From contig NZ_MBPN01000001.1 of assembly GCF_001695625.1 (NCBI RefSeq), positions 59,294-123,293 of the forward strand: a stretch of 64,000 nt of DNA, read 5' to 3'. Shown here piece by piece: positions 8,196 through 15,997 of this stretch; position 1 is the first letter of the stretch; each line of letters begins with the position of its first letter. The notes under the pieces are model-generated. The model did no database searches, was not told where the DNA came from, and saw only the letters and a list, made by a program, of their open reading frames with translations. Source of the DNA: Pseudomonas defluvii (lineage in GTDB: Bacteria > Pseudomonadota > Gammaproteobacteria > Pseudomonadales > Pseudomonadaceae). The position numbers were made by a program, and so were the translations under genes.

Positions 8196-9593
8196 CTACT
8201 CCTTGAAGTGGGTTACTAGAGTGAAGGCGTCCCCTGCACTGAAGAGTACGTTCTGCCGGTTCTGCAGTTGCTTCAGAAGCGAAGGCTTGACCCCGAACAT
8301 CCGACTTACTTCACCGTAAGTCGTCTCTGGGGTCTTGAGGAGGAAGTAGGTTGAGACGTTTTTCAGGAGGTCCGGAGTGACCTGGTCAGGCTGCTGAACC
8401 CCAGCCCAAACACCTACACCGTATCCGCGTCCCTCGGTCGCAATTCGGTTCACTGGACTCAGCGGCGAGGACGAAATTTGTTTGACGTGCTTCCCTTCGT
8501 CCGCGATCAGGATGTGGCTGGGGTACTCGGGATTGAAGAGACCAGACCTTCGAGTATCCATCACTCCCATTGCAAAGACACGACTTGCCACAATACGCAT
8601 GATGATCTGCTGGTGTTCAGACGAGATATCTGTCAGGACGTATCGGTTGATTTTGCCCGCCTGCGATTTTGAAGGGTTACCGGTGAATAGACGGGATTTC
8701 ACCATGCCTTGGATGATGCTGCGCAAGCCAAAAAGGGAATCCTTGGACCAGAACTCCCAGAACGTTCCATTGCCAGTGGACTTGTTCTGCAGCGCCTGAA
8801 AATCCAGATGCTTTTTGGCGTAGCCATGCAGGACTCCTTCCAAGTCATCAAGGATCTCGTTGACCTTGTCCTCGATCTCTAAAGGATCTTTGCCATCCGC
8901 CTTCATCTTGACGATGGCCTTCTCCGCCTTCGACTTGGCCTGGCCATAAGCTTTCATGATGTCGGATACCGACCCCGAATCCATGCTGGCAGAGATGGAG
9001 TTGAACACGAGATCGATTTCATCAAGGACCTGATCTAAGGTCGGGGAAGGCCTGATCCAGGACTCAATGTCGTCCTGGGAAATTCCGGCTTTGCGGTACA
9101 CCTCGTTCAGAATCTCTTCGAGGTAGTCCAATTGCCGCTTGCCGGTATTCGGTGCAAAAACCTTAACCAACTGCTTCATGCCTTCGACTGTCATCAGTAC
9201 CCCACCCCCCTCTTTCGTCCTCGGGACTTGGAGTGGGTTGAGGGAGCTGCCTCCCTCGAAGTAGTTGAAGGTGATGTCGTTGAAGTCTTCCGGCCGAACC
9301 AGGTGGCTGAGACCAGCCTTTTCGAAACTCTCGTAGGAGAAGTCGCCTTTGATGTCCAGGACGTGGAATGTCATGCCACGGCTGTAGACGCGCGCAAGTA
9401 GATTTTGAATCGTATGCGATTTGCCTGCGCCGCTTGCCCCTTCGAAGAGGACGTTAAAGTTGCTGGACTTTGCCAGCACCCAGTCCACGGTTTGGCCACG
9501 GCTGTCGCTCCCGATCCTGATGGGATCATAGTGAGTGAGTCCAGCAATGGCCTGACTCAGCGCTGTAGGTTGGGATGGTGCAGCTTGATACAT
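8196..9593 (-). CDS. HerA/VirB4-type P-loop ATPase
   Basis: 465 aa. Walker A GASGAGKS at residues 52-59, a following FHVLDIKGDFSYE strand, Walker B-like ILIADEGKH near 365, and a late motif with TEGRGYGVGVW and QQPDQV typical of the HerA/VirB4/TraG (DUF87-like) superfamily that treats the ATPase site as a ring motor. Such proteins pump DNA or energise type IV secretion. There are no N-terminal transmembrane helices, so it is unlike a classical coupling protein. It overlaps the SprT-like gene by 37 bp. Whether it acts in conjugation, pilus function or DNA processing cannot be decided from sequence. Confidence 0.82.
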   Translation of the reverse strand: MYQAAPSQPTALSQAIAGLTHYDPIRIGSDSRGQTVDWVLAKSSNFNVLFEGASGAGKSHTIQNLLARVYSRGMTFHVLDIKGDFSYESFEKAGLSHLVRPEDFNDITFNYFEGGSSLNPLQVPRTKEGGGVLMTVEGMKQLVKVFAPNTGKRQLDYLEEILNEVYRKAGISQDDIESWIRPSPTLDQVLDEIDLVFNSISASMDSGSVSDIMKAYGQAKSKAEKAIVKMKADGKDPLEIEDKVNEILDDLEGVLHGYAKKHLDFQALQNKSTGNGTFWEFWSKDSLFGLRSIIQGMVKSRLFTGNPSKSQAGKINRYVLTDISSEHQQIIMRIVASRVFAMGVMDTRRSGLFNPEYPSHILIADEGKHVKQISSSPLSPVNRIATEGRGYGVGVWAGVQQPDQVTPDLLKNVSTYFLLKTPETTYGEVSRMFGVKPSLLKQLQNRQNVLFSAGDAFTLVTHFKE

Positions 9594-10246
9594 TTGATTC
9601 CCTCGAGGAATTTCAGGTCCGAGGCGATGCCCTCAGGCAGGGCAGAGTCTTGGGAAAGCCGGTGATATGGAAACTTGCATGAGGAGCATTCGAGCTCTTC
9701 TTCCTGAAGCTTCACGGAGTTGCCAGTGGTGTCGGCGATAACAGCGATGGCCTCATCTCCACCACACTCGCACTCGACGGCAAGCCCTCCTTTACTGAGC
9801 TTTACTGGACGATCGTCGAACGTACCCTTCACCTTTGCGGCAGGCGTAGCGTTCGGTGCCAGAGTGAATAGCCACTCCTGCCAGTCTTCGTCATGCAGCT
9901 TCCCGATCTCTTCGCCCTTCTGCTTGACGTCTATTGCGTGAAGGATGTGTGCGAGCTCGTGAGGGATTGCTTCGTCCACCATCGTCTGCATGTCCTGCTG
10001 CAGATACAGGGGCTGAATGCGGAGTACGGCTATGCCGTGCGCCTCCCCACTGATCATCATCACATCCAAAGCGGATGACGTTGGGTCAGTCATTGAGGGG
10101 TCGAAACGAAGGTCCAGCCAGATCCTTTCAGCTGGGAAGTCGACGTTGGTCAGCAGCCGGTTAATTTCCTTCGCAGCGAAGAGCTCGCGTGGGTATTCGG
10201 CGTTGTGCTGTTTGATGCGGGCGAAAATGGGGATTTGGGCATTCAT
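9557..10246 (-). CDS. SprT-like zinc metalloprotein
   Basis: 229 aa. Metalloprotease motif HELAH at residues 96-100 with a downstream HDEDW, followed by a C-terminal zinc-ribbon-like part with two Cys pairs (CECGG and CSSCKF). This arrangement, HExxH plus zinc ribbon, is that of SprT/SPRTN-like proteins, which in eukaryotes degrade DNA-protein crosslinks. It overlaps the ATPase gene. Its start lies only 3 bp beyond a class-A promoter element, so the mRNA may be leaderless. Confidence 0.8.
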   Translation of the reverse strand: MNAQIPIFARIKQHNAEYPRELFAAKEINRLLTNVDFPAERIWLDLRFDPSMTDPTSSALDVMMISGEAHGIAVLRIQPLYLQQDMQTMVDEAIPHELAHILHAIDVKQKGEEIGKLHDEDWQEWLFTLAPNATPAAKVKGTFDDRPVKLSKGGLAVECECGGDEAIAVIADTTGNSVKLQEEELECSSCKFPYHRLSQDSALPEGIASDLKFLEGIKCIKLHHPNLQR

Positions 10247-10248
10247 AC

Positions 10249-10271
10249 CCCAATAGTGGGAGTTGAGTGCC
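10249..10271 (-). promoter_or_regulatory. Class-A promoter element of the SprT-ATPase-lipoprotein operon
   Basis: Minus strand: GGCAC, 8 bp, CACTATTGGG. It ends 3 bp before the annotated ATG at 10246, much closer than the 20-29 bp seen at five of the other sites. Confidence 0.65.
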
Positions 10272-10293
10272 CTATTCCGCCTCGAGGACCGAG

Positions 10294-11199
10294 TTAGGAG
10301 TTTTTAAACATGTCAGCGATGCGGTTCCACTCCGTAAATTCGCCGGCGTTCCCGTCCTTGATCAACCGGTCCATCTGAGCGATAGGAGCAGAGTCCTGGA
10401 TGAACTCGATGACATCTCTCGAGCCCTTCCAGCGTTGCATACCAACGGCGTAGATTGCCTTTCTGCAACGCTCCAGTCTCACTGGATCAGGTTCATCCTC
10501 AGCCATACCACGATCATCGTCTTGCGTTCGCTGGGGGGCAGCTACGTTGTCCGATTTCGCATGCGAAACTGGGAAAGGATTGCTCGCCAGGTTGGTAGAG
10601 CTTGCAGGCGCTTTCAGCAGCTGGAGGATGGCCACATCAGTGAATGTTGGATAGATCAGCTTGGCGTAACCAAGGCAGTAAAATTGCAGATGGATCACAT
10701 CGTCATCCGATAGCCCAACCTGGATGGTCAGCGTACCTACTGCTTCTGAGTCGAACTCTGTTGCAGTAAGCATCCGGGCGAACTGGCCGTCCTGAAGAGT
10801 GAAGCCCTGGAGTCGTTTGGGAGATGCGCTGGCACGAACTATTTCGTACTCCAACCGCGGCTGCTGTTCAGAGAGCCATCGGTATAACTCACGTACCGCG
10901 CCGAGCCCAAGGTTGAGACTGAGCTTGTCCGGGTCATCATTCAGTAGGTACCTGCCCTTCGCCTTATGGGAGAAGGTGAGGCGGAGTGCTGTGTGCACAC
11001 TAATCGCCTCGCCGGCGGAATTCACGTCGTTTCGGATGTAGATCGCAGCGTTGAGAGCGTTATTGCTAAACACCTGATGAGCAGCCAGGTACTTCCCCTT
11101 GGCCGGCATCTTCGGGTTGGCGGGGGTATACACCCAGCCAGAATCTGACGGCCGCCCTTTGAGATACTGTGTGTGCTCGGCCTTGAAGTCGATCAGCAT
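10294..11199 (-). CDS. Hypothetical protein carrying a VSHAK motif-encoded peptide
   Basis: 301 aa from ATG 11199, chosen over a longer frame because AGGGGGG sits just upstream. N-terminus MLIDFKAEHTQYLKG; a largely beta-rich region follows with an acidic linker around 205-245. Residues about 209-214 (PVSHAK) are encoded by the dispersed SphI-centred DNA motif at 10554-10569. The start overlaps the end of the upstream membrane protein gene by 7 bp, suggesting coupling. No family recognised. Confidence 0.7.
   Translation of the reverse strand: MLIDFKAEHTQYLKGRPSDSGWVYTPANPKMPAKGKYLAAHQVFSNNALNAAIYIRNDVNSAGEAISVHTALRLTFSHKAKGRYLLNDDPDKLSLNLGLGAVRELYRWLSEQQPRLEYEIVRASASPKRLQGFTLQDGQFARMLTATEFDSEAVGTLTIQVGLSDDDVIHLQFYCLGYAKLIYPTFTDVAILQLLKAPASSTNLASNPFPVSHAKSDNVAAPQRTQDDDRGMAEDEPDPVRLERCRKAIYAVGMQRWKGSRDVIEFIQDSAPIAQMDRLIKDGNAGEFTEWNRIADMFKNS
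10554..10569. repeat. SphI-centred 16-bp motif, copy 2 (in coding sequence)
   Basis: ATTTCGCATGCGAAAC, nearly symmetric. It lies inside the 10294-11199 gene where, read on the minus strand, it gives VSHAK in a linker. Confidence 0.8.
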
Positions 11200-11993
11200 G
11201 AAGCCCCCCTTTTCATGAAGCGCCGACGGTGGAACACGATGAGGAACAGCGCACCAGCAATCCAGACCGTATGGGCGATTCCGCAAAGCTTGTAGAACAG
11301 TTCTCGAACCTCATGATGGACCCGGGTGCCGCCCGCGCTATCAATCACGATTCGTGCCTCTCCCTTGTCCAGGTAGTAGAGCACAGCAGCGACGCCATCA
11401 TCCGAGAGGTCGTTGAACACACCGAAACCATGTCCTTGAGGGAATGGCTTGGGGTTAGCCCTGAAAAAGGAATCCACCCCCCTCAATTGCTCCCTAAGTT
11501 CGGGTTTGAAGGCCCCATCCTCGAATGCGGTGCCCCGCCAGCAGATCACTTTTGCTTGCTCACATTTGGGGGCGAAGGTCTCTGTAGAGGCTTCAACCAG
11601 GTTGTAGTTCGTCCAAGCGATATCCTTTGCCCAGAGAGGAAGAACACGGTTCACGAGGACGAGGTGGAAAACGGCAGTGGTGAGGCAAACACTGATCATT
11701 GCTACCAAGATCAGGGTACGGTCCATTGTTCTCCATCGAGTGCGGGAAACCCTGATCGCCAGGCCGAAGATACCCAGTGCCGCAACTCCTGCGGTGATGA
11801 ACTGAGGATTCGTACCTTCATTCAGCAGAAGGTCGGCCAGGTCGAATGTCAATTCCAGTTTTACGAATGTCCAGGCGAGCAGAAGCGCTCCGCAAGTGCC
11901 TACGGCACGCAGAGTTGGTCGGATGGATAGGAAGGCTGCAAGGAATGAAACGAAGTAGATTAGGGTGTGATCGAGGTCAGCAAGATCGAGCAT
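11193..11993 (-). CDS. Multi-pass membrane protein, unknown
   Basis: 266 aa. Four hydrophobic segments in the first 125 residues (around 10-24, 33-50, 65-82, 92-113), a periplasmic-type domain with two Cys (CEQAKVIC), and a last transmembrane helix near 238-257 followed by a basic tail (HRRRFMKRG). No known family is recognised. It is coupled to the downstream 301-aa gene by a short overlap. Confidence 0.72.
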   Translation of the reverse strand: MLDLADLDHTLIYFVSFLAAFLSIRPTLRAVGTCGALLLAWTFVKLELTFDLADLLLNEGTNPQFITAGVAALGIFGLAIRVSRTRWRTMDRTLILVAMISVCLTTAVFHLVLVNRVLPLWAKDIAWTNYNLVEASTETFAPKCEQAKVICWRGTAFEDGAFKPELREQLRGVDSFFRANPKPFPQGHGFGVFNDLSDDGVAAVLYYLDKGEARIVIDSAGGTRVHHEVRELFYKLCGIAHTVWIAGALFLIVFHRRRFMKRGASC

Positions 11994-12073
11994 GGTAGGG
12001 CTTCCAAATGGGATGCCCTAGAGGTTACCGGCAAGGCCTTGGCCTTCCAGTGAAAACGGGGGGCTGAGCGCCA

Positions 12074-12094
12074 GGGGGCTGATTCTCAGCCCCC
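12074..12094. terminator. GC-rich hairpin between two minus-strand genes
   Basis: Perfect 9-bp stem GGGGGCTGA / TCAGCCCCC with a 3-nt loop. It follows the 126-aa gene on the minus strand but has no clear T-tract, so it could be an RNA-stability hairpin as well as a terminator. Confidence 0.5.
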
Positions 12095-12148
12095 TTCAGC
12101 GTGACCAGGTCCACGCGCGCCCTAGGCCGCTCCGATCTGCCGCGGAAA

Positions 12149-12529
12149 TTACCGCAACAGCCGAACGCAGGCATCGAAGTCCCACAGCGAAGTGAGTACG
12201 TCGACTTTCTGGACGCCGCCCATAAAAGCTTTGAAGAAGGAATCATCGGCAAAGAGAACCAGCACGTGGTTCCCCGGATTCGCCATTTCGTCCGCAGGAC
12301 TGAAAGCGTAATAACCCATGCCAGGAAACAGCCCCTGCAGCTTCTGGTTCCAGCGCTCGATGTGATCGCGAACGAGTTCAAGCGGCATTGAGTCTGGGAA
12401 CATCAACTTGGGCGCTGTGTGGCGGGCTATGTTGCCTTCCACCCCTTTGGGGAAATGGCTCTCGAGTGTGAGCCCAGAATTCCCGAAGGATTTCAGCAGG
12501 TCGTAGGCTCTGTTCGATACACCGTTCAT
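12149..12529 (-). CDS. Hypothetical protein, 126 aa
   Basis: Soluble, 126 aa, mixed alpha/beta look (HVLVLFADDSFFKAFMGG near 85-105), no recognisable domain. Its start follows GAGAGGTGAATC, a good ribosome-binding site, and a 19-bp-arm hairpin. It is the last gene of the hairpin-rich accessory train. Confidence 0.65.
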   Translation of the reverse strand: MNGVSNRAYDLLKSFGNSGLTLESHFPKGVEGNIARHTAPKLMFPDSMPLELVRDHIERWNQKLQGLFPGMGYYAFSPADEMANPGNHVLVLFADDSFFKAFMGGVQKVDVLTSLWDFDACVRLLR

Positions 12530-12553
12530 GATTCACCTCTCGATTTCGGTAAA

Positions 12554-12610
12554 GGGCGGACGCCACCTCCAAACGCCCTCGTCGAGGATGCTTGGAGGTG
12601 ACGTCCGCCC
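12554..12610 (-). promoter_or_regulatory. Long hairpin in the leader of the 126-aa gene
   Basis: Arms of 19 bp (12554-12572 and 12592-12610) pair with a single mismatch. The loop itself contains a CCTCG/CGAGG mini-hairpin. It lies 25 bp upstream of the start codon, so it may act on translation or mRNA stability. Confidence 0.6.
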
Positions 12611-12642
12611 TCCCCTAAGGGAGAGGCGGTGTCACTTCAGGC

Positions 12643-13236
12643 TTAGAACATCCGCAGCATTGCGGTAACCAATCCTTCGACGGTTACTCCCACGGACCAG
12701 CCGATACCAGCCATGAACAGATACCAGCCGAGAGCGCGAGCGCTACGACTGGATGCGTCATGGTCGGTGTACATATGGAAGAATTCGCGGTCACCGAGGT
12801 TGGCTTCGCCAACAATCAGTTCCGCTTCCTCTTCCTTCTTGGAGATCCCCAGGGCCAACTTAGCGTCGTAATCGATCGCCATGGCATCCCGGGGCAAAGG
12901 ACGACCTTCGTTTGCTCCCATTGCCCACAGAACCACAAAGTGGCCGTTTGCAGGGTTGAAGATCTTCACCAGCTTTTTACGGCTGACGATCCCTGTGTTC
13001 TTGTTCTCCGATTTGATGTGCTGCCAGCCCAACCGAACAATCGACTGGCCTGCATCCTCCCGAGGGAGGCTGAAGACTTTGCCGAATGTCACGCCGTTTG
13101 CAGGTGGTCGCGCGGCGAAGTGCTCCTGGACCGGCCTCGGGTCAAAGACCTTCACCAGTTTCCAGACAGCACCAGCCAGTTTCAGAACAACCACATCGGC
13201 AACAGCAGTCAGCTTTGCTTTCAGAACATGAGTCAT
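12643..13236 (-). CDS. Hypothetical protein with a C-terminal membrane segment
   Basis: 197 aa from ATG 13236, chosen because AGAGGAGAAACATC precedes it. Mostly soluble, with a hydrophobic helix at about 172-195 (GWYLFMAGIGWSVGVTVEGL), suggesting a tail-anchored membrane protein. The middle has HFVVLWAMGANEG. No family recognised. Hairpins lie upstream, as for its neighbours. Confidence 0.65.
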   Translation of the reverse strand: MTHVLKAKLTAVADVVVLKLAGAVWKLVKVFDPRPVQEHFAARPPANGVTFGKVFSLPREDAGQSIVRLGWQHIKSENKNTGIVSRKKLVKIFNPANGHFVVLWAMGANEGRPLPRDAMAIDYDAKLALGISKKEEEAELIVGEANLGDREFFHMYTDHDASSRSARALGWYLFMAGIGWSVGVTVEGLVTAMLRMF

Positions 13237-13334
13237 GATGTTTCTCCTCTGGGAGCCGGTGCCCAGTTCGCACACTCGAAGGTGGCTGAATGAATTTTCA
13301 GGCCCCGCCGGCGCAGGGGTCTGTTCGCAGTGAG

Positions 13335-14105
13335 TTACTCGTCGCAATCAAAGCCATCGTTTTCCATGTCTCGCATGAGCGAGTTGGAAACCGGTTTCTC
13401 TTCTTTTGCTTTCCGTGCCGCTGCACGCTTCTCCCGCATCTGGTCCCGTTTGGTCAGCCTGCGGATCGTTTCACCCGTTCGGGAGTTATCGATGAAGTCG
13501 TGCTGCGTCATGACCTGCAGGAAGGCCTGCAGGCATGCATACGGATCTTCATCCTCATCCATCATGCGCAGCCGGATGGCGAGCACATGGACGGAGTTGA
13601 TGATGAGCCAGCAGCAGGGGTCAGTGAACACCGGTTCAAGAGCATCCCTCGCAGAGGTCAGCACGAACTGGCGATTGAGTTCCCAGATCATCGAGCCTCG
13701 TTTTCCGAAAACTCGACTCCCCTTGAACGGCTTGCCTACTCGGCGGTACTGGTATCCGAGCTCGTCGGTTTGCCACTTGCCATCTTTGATGACCGGTGCC
13801 ATTCCAAGAGCCTTCTCCAGGCGCTCGATCGTGGAATTGTCTGAACGGGTATCCGACGTCGAAAGTGCATCCGACAAATCATCATCCTCATCCAGTTCTT
13901 TCACGCCAGGCAAATAACCGGAGGAGGACCAGAGGGCCTTCCTGTCGATTACCAGCCTAGTTGGGGCCTTTCGAACTGCTTTGGGTTTCTCAACTGCGGT
14001 TGGTTGATTGATGGCTACTCCAAACAAATCCACCGGTGCATCCGCCTCCGAGGAGGGTTGAATGGGGTTGGACAGCATGGGTTCGCCAAAGAGATCGACT
14101 TGCAT
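13335..14105 (-). CDS. Hypothetical protein with two VDLFG repeats at its N-terminus
   Basis: 256 aa from ATG 14105 (GGAG upstream). It begins MQVDLFGEPM and repeats APVDLFGVAI about 20 residues later. QVDLFG-type peptides resemble clamp-binding motifs (QxxLF), so a link to the plasmid DnaN is possible, but that is inference. An acidic segment (DEDDDLSDAL near 90) and a basic C-terminus (KRDQMREKRAAARKAK) follow. The family is not recognised. Confidence 0.65.
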   Translation of the reverse strand: MQVDLFGEPMLSNPIQPSSEADAPVDLFGVAINQPTAVEKPKAVRKAPTRLVIDRKALWSSSGYLPGVKELDEDDDLSDALSTSDTRSDNSTIERLEKALGMAPVIKDGKWQTDELGYQYRRVGKPFKGSRVFGKRGSMIWELNRQFVLTSARDALEPVFTDPCCWLIINSVHVLAIRLRMMDEDEDPYACLQAFLQVMTQHDFIDNSRTGETIRRLTKRDQMREKRAAARKAKEEKPVSNSLMRDMENDGFDCDE

Positions 14106-14165
14106 AGTGCGCTCCATAGGGCGCACCACTCCCCTGACGGGGTGTGGTGGCCCGTCAGGGGTGGG
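14106..14165 (-). promoter_or_regulatory. Double hairpin leader of the VDLFG gene
   Basis: The minus strand holds CCCCTGACGGG...CCCGTCAGGGG, then GTGCGCCC...GGAGCGCAC ending at the start codon. The second stem includes the GGAG of the ribosome-binding site. Confidence 0.55.
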
Positions 14166-14178
14166 AGGGAGGTATTGC

Positions 14179-15444
14179 TTAGAGGAACAGCGCGAAGTTC
14201 TGCGACAGAGCCGGCTTCGGCTCTTCTTGCACAACAGGCGTGGACTCAACCGCGTCCGGGACCGTGGTGTCGTCCTCTTCGTCGGTAGCTTGTGCCACTA
14301 CAACCGGAGTTGCCGTGGTTTGAGCTACAGCTGCTGCAGGTGCAGCAGCGCCAGCCTGAACAGTGCTCACAACCGAAGTTGCAGGCATTGACGCCGTGGC
14401 CGCCGAAGCGGTTGAAGCAGGCTGGTTCGAAGTTGCTTGCTGAGCTTGCCCAAGGTTGGCTTGAGCAGTCGCAAGAGCTTGCTGTGCGGTGTTGCTCGCA
14501 GCAGCAGTGGTTGCTACCTGGATCAGGGGTTGGCCGTTCTTCAAGCGGTCCCAAACGATGGTCTGGTCGCGCAGAGACTTCAGGCATTCCCGCAGATTTT
14601 GGAATTCACCACCAGTGAGAAAACCATTAGCCGGCACCTTGTCCATTTCGCTTTTCAGGGCGTCATGGAGGGGACGGATAAGCGGGTGAATGAAAGCCAG
14701 GGAGTTCAGCTTCACACACATCGCTTGAGCACGACGGACAGTTCGGGGGTTAACCTTCACTTCGCCCGATTGGCTCCCGGTTGTCTTCTTGTCGAGGGTC
14801 TCCAGGATCTCCATGGACTCTTTGCAGACGTGTTGAATGACTGCTCCGAGGACACCCTCCCGCAAAGCAACAACGCTGTCGCGTTGCGCTTCATACAGGT
14901 CCGCATCGAACTCGCCATCCTCCATTGTTACCGGAGTGACGACAAACTCGAATTTGAACCGTGCGGCTACCTCTTCCCAAGTTGGTTGGCGCTTACGAAG
15001 GTGTTCGGCCAGCAGCATTACCTGGGCAGAGTCGGCACCTTTTGCAATTGCCTTCTGGCTCATCTCCAGCAGGTGCTTGTCGCACATTGCCTGATAGCCA
15101 GGTTCATCTTTAGCGAGTTGCTGAGCCCACTCCTCCTTGATCTTGTTCAGCTCACGGATCTTGATGACCGCTTCGCTGCGGCTCATCACTGCCCCAATGG
15201 AGCACATGATGGAACCGTCTTGCTTCAGGAGGGTTTCGCCGTTTTCACGGAGCCGGGCGTAGTTACGGAGAAAGTCTTTCGGGAAGATCTTCTCAGTCAC
15301 CAGCTTACGGATCTCATCGTGCAACTCTTCAACCTTGATATTCAGCACGTCGAGATCGATCTGACGATCGGCCGCCATTGCGGAAACCAGCAGGTTGATT
15401 ACTACTACTTTGTTGTCATTTGCAGCGCTGATTACTTGAGTCAT
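14179..15444 (-). CDS. DUF3150-like protein of the CobS/CobT-type cluster
   Basis: 421 aa from ATG 15444. Residues 1-310 are helical and charged (LVTEKIFPKDFLRNYARL near 45-62); the last 100 residues are Ala/Thr/Val/Gln-rich low complexity, ending in an acidic tail and LSQNFALFL. Proteins of the DUF3150 type occur beside MoxR/CobS ATPases and CobT-like VWA proteins in plasmids and large phages, exactly the neighbours seen here, and this is the main reason for the call. Function unknown; probably part of an ATPase-VWA chaperone-like machine. It is preceded by the conserved leader. Confidence 0.6.
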   Translation of the reverse strand: MTQVISAANDNKVVVINLLVSAMAADRQIDLDVLNIKVEELHDEIRKLVTEKIFPKDFLRNYARLRENGETLLKQDGSIMCSIGAVMSRSEAVIKIRELNKIKEEWAQQLAKDEPGYQAMCDKHLLEMSQKAIAKGADSAQVMLLAEHLRKRQPTWEEVAARFKFEFVVTPVTMEDGEFDADLYEAQRDSVVALREGVLGAVIQHVCKESMEILETLDKKTTGSQSGEVKVNPRTVRRAQAMCVKLNSLAFIHPLIRPLHDALKSEMDKVPANGFLTGGEFQNLRECLKSLRDQTIVWDRLKNGQPLIQVATTAAASNTAQQALATAQANLGQAQQATSNQPASTASAATASMPATSVVSTVQAGAAAPAAAVAQTTATPVVVAQATDEEDDTTVPDAVESTPVVQEEPKPALSQNFALFL

Positions 15445-15601
15445 CGGTATTTCCTCGCACCCGCCGCGCACGGGGCATTGAGATGTACACCCGGGCGCGG
15501 AGCCGGGTGGTTTGAGATCAATGACCTCGAACAACAACCCGGCAGTCAGCCGGATTGTTGGTCCAGCTCACTGAGCAAGGAAGGCCCCCGAGGGGGCCAC
15601 T
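15445..15601 (-). promoter_or_regulatory. Structured leader RNA, copy A
   Basis: About 157 bp almost identical to the leaders at 18271-18430 and 20783-20937. Read on the minus strand it has four stems: GGCCCCC/GGGGGCC; CAACAATCCGGC/GCCGGGTTGTTG; ACCCGG/CCGGGT; and CCCCG/CGGGT just before the ribosome-binding site CGAGGAAATACC. Differences between copies preserve pairing. Confidence 0.75.
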
Positions 15602-15602
15602 G

Positions 15603-15881
15603 TTACAGCAGACGTAGAATCGTGCCCTCTCCCAGCGGAGTGCGTTGGGAATAGCCGTACTCTGTTTTGTCCAGCACATAGCTGTAGGTTTCACGCATCC
15701 AGCTGAAGCTCAAGACGAGGGTGTTGCCCTCATCCCGGACCCGAAGATCGCGCGCGAATGTCCCTACCTCCTCGATGTAGCCCTGGAGTTCGGCTTGGGT
15801 AAGACGAACTCCTGTGGACTCGCGACGAAAGTGCAAAACGCTGTCTACTGACCGTCCGTAGACTTGAGTTTGAGTTGCCAT
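15603..15881 (-). CDS. Small hypothetical protein, 92 aa
   Basis: 92 aa from ATG 15881 (AGGGCAATTCA upstream). Begins MATQTQVYGRSVDSV; predicted mixed alpha/beta, soluble. It lies between the VWA gene and the DUF3150-like gene and has a shortened version of the conserved leader. No family is recognised. Confidence 0.68.
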   Translation of the reverse strand: MATQTQVYGRSVDSVLHFRRESTGVRLTQAELQGYIEEVGTFARDLRVRDEGNTLVLSFSWMRETYSYVLDKTEYGYSQRTPLGEGTILRLL

Positions 15882-15995
15882 TGAATTGCCCTCCCCCGTC
15901 GCGCACGGGGTGATCATTGAGAACACCCGGGCGCGAGCCGGATGGTTTTCCAGCTCGTTGGAGAGAGGGAGGCCGCCCCGAAGGGCGGCATCAGT
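15882..15995 (-). promoter_or_regulatory. Structured leader RNA, short relative
   Basis: Shares with the long leaders the GCCGCCC...GGGCGGC first stem, the GAGCTGGA segment, the CCGGCTCGCGCCCGG stem and a CCCCGTGCGCGACGGGG stem next to the ribosome-binding site; the second stem is missing. Confidence 0.65.
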
Positions 15996-15997
15996 GG

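Noticed and set aside
12760..13844. Overlapping plus-strand frames of 177-195 codons
   Set aside because: Shadows of minus-strand genes that have ribosome-binding sites and consistent starts.
14437..15654. A 405-codon plus-strand frame
   Set aside because: Antisense to the DUF3150-like gene and running through a repeated leader; no protein features.
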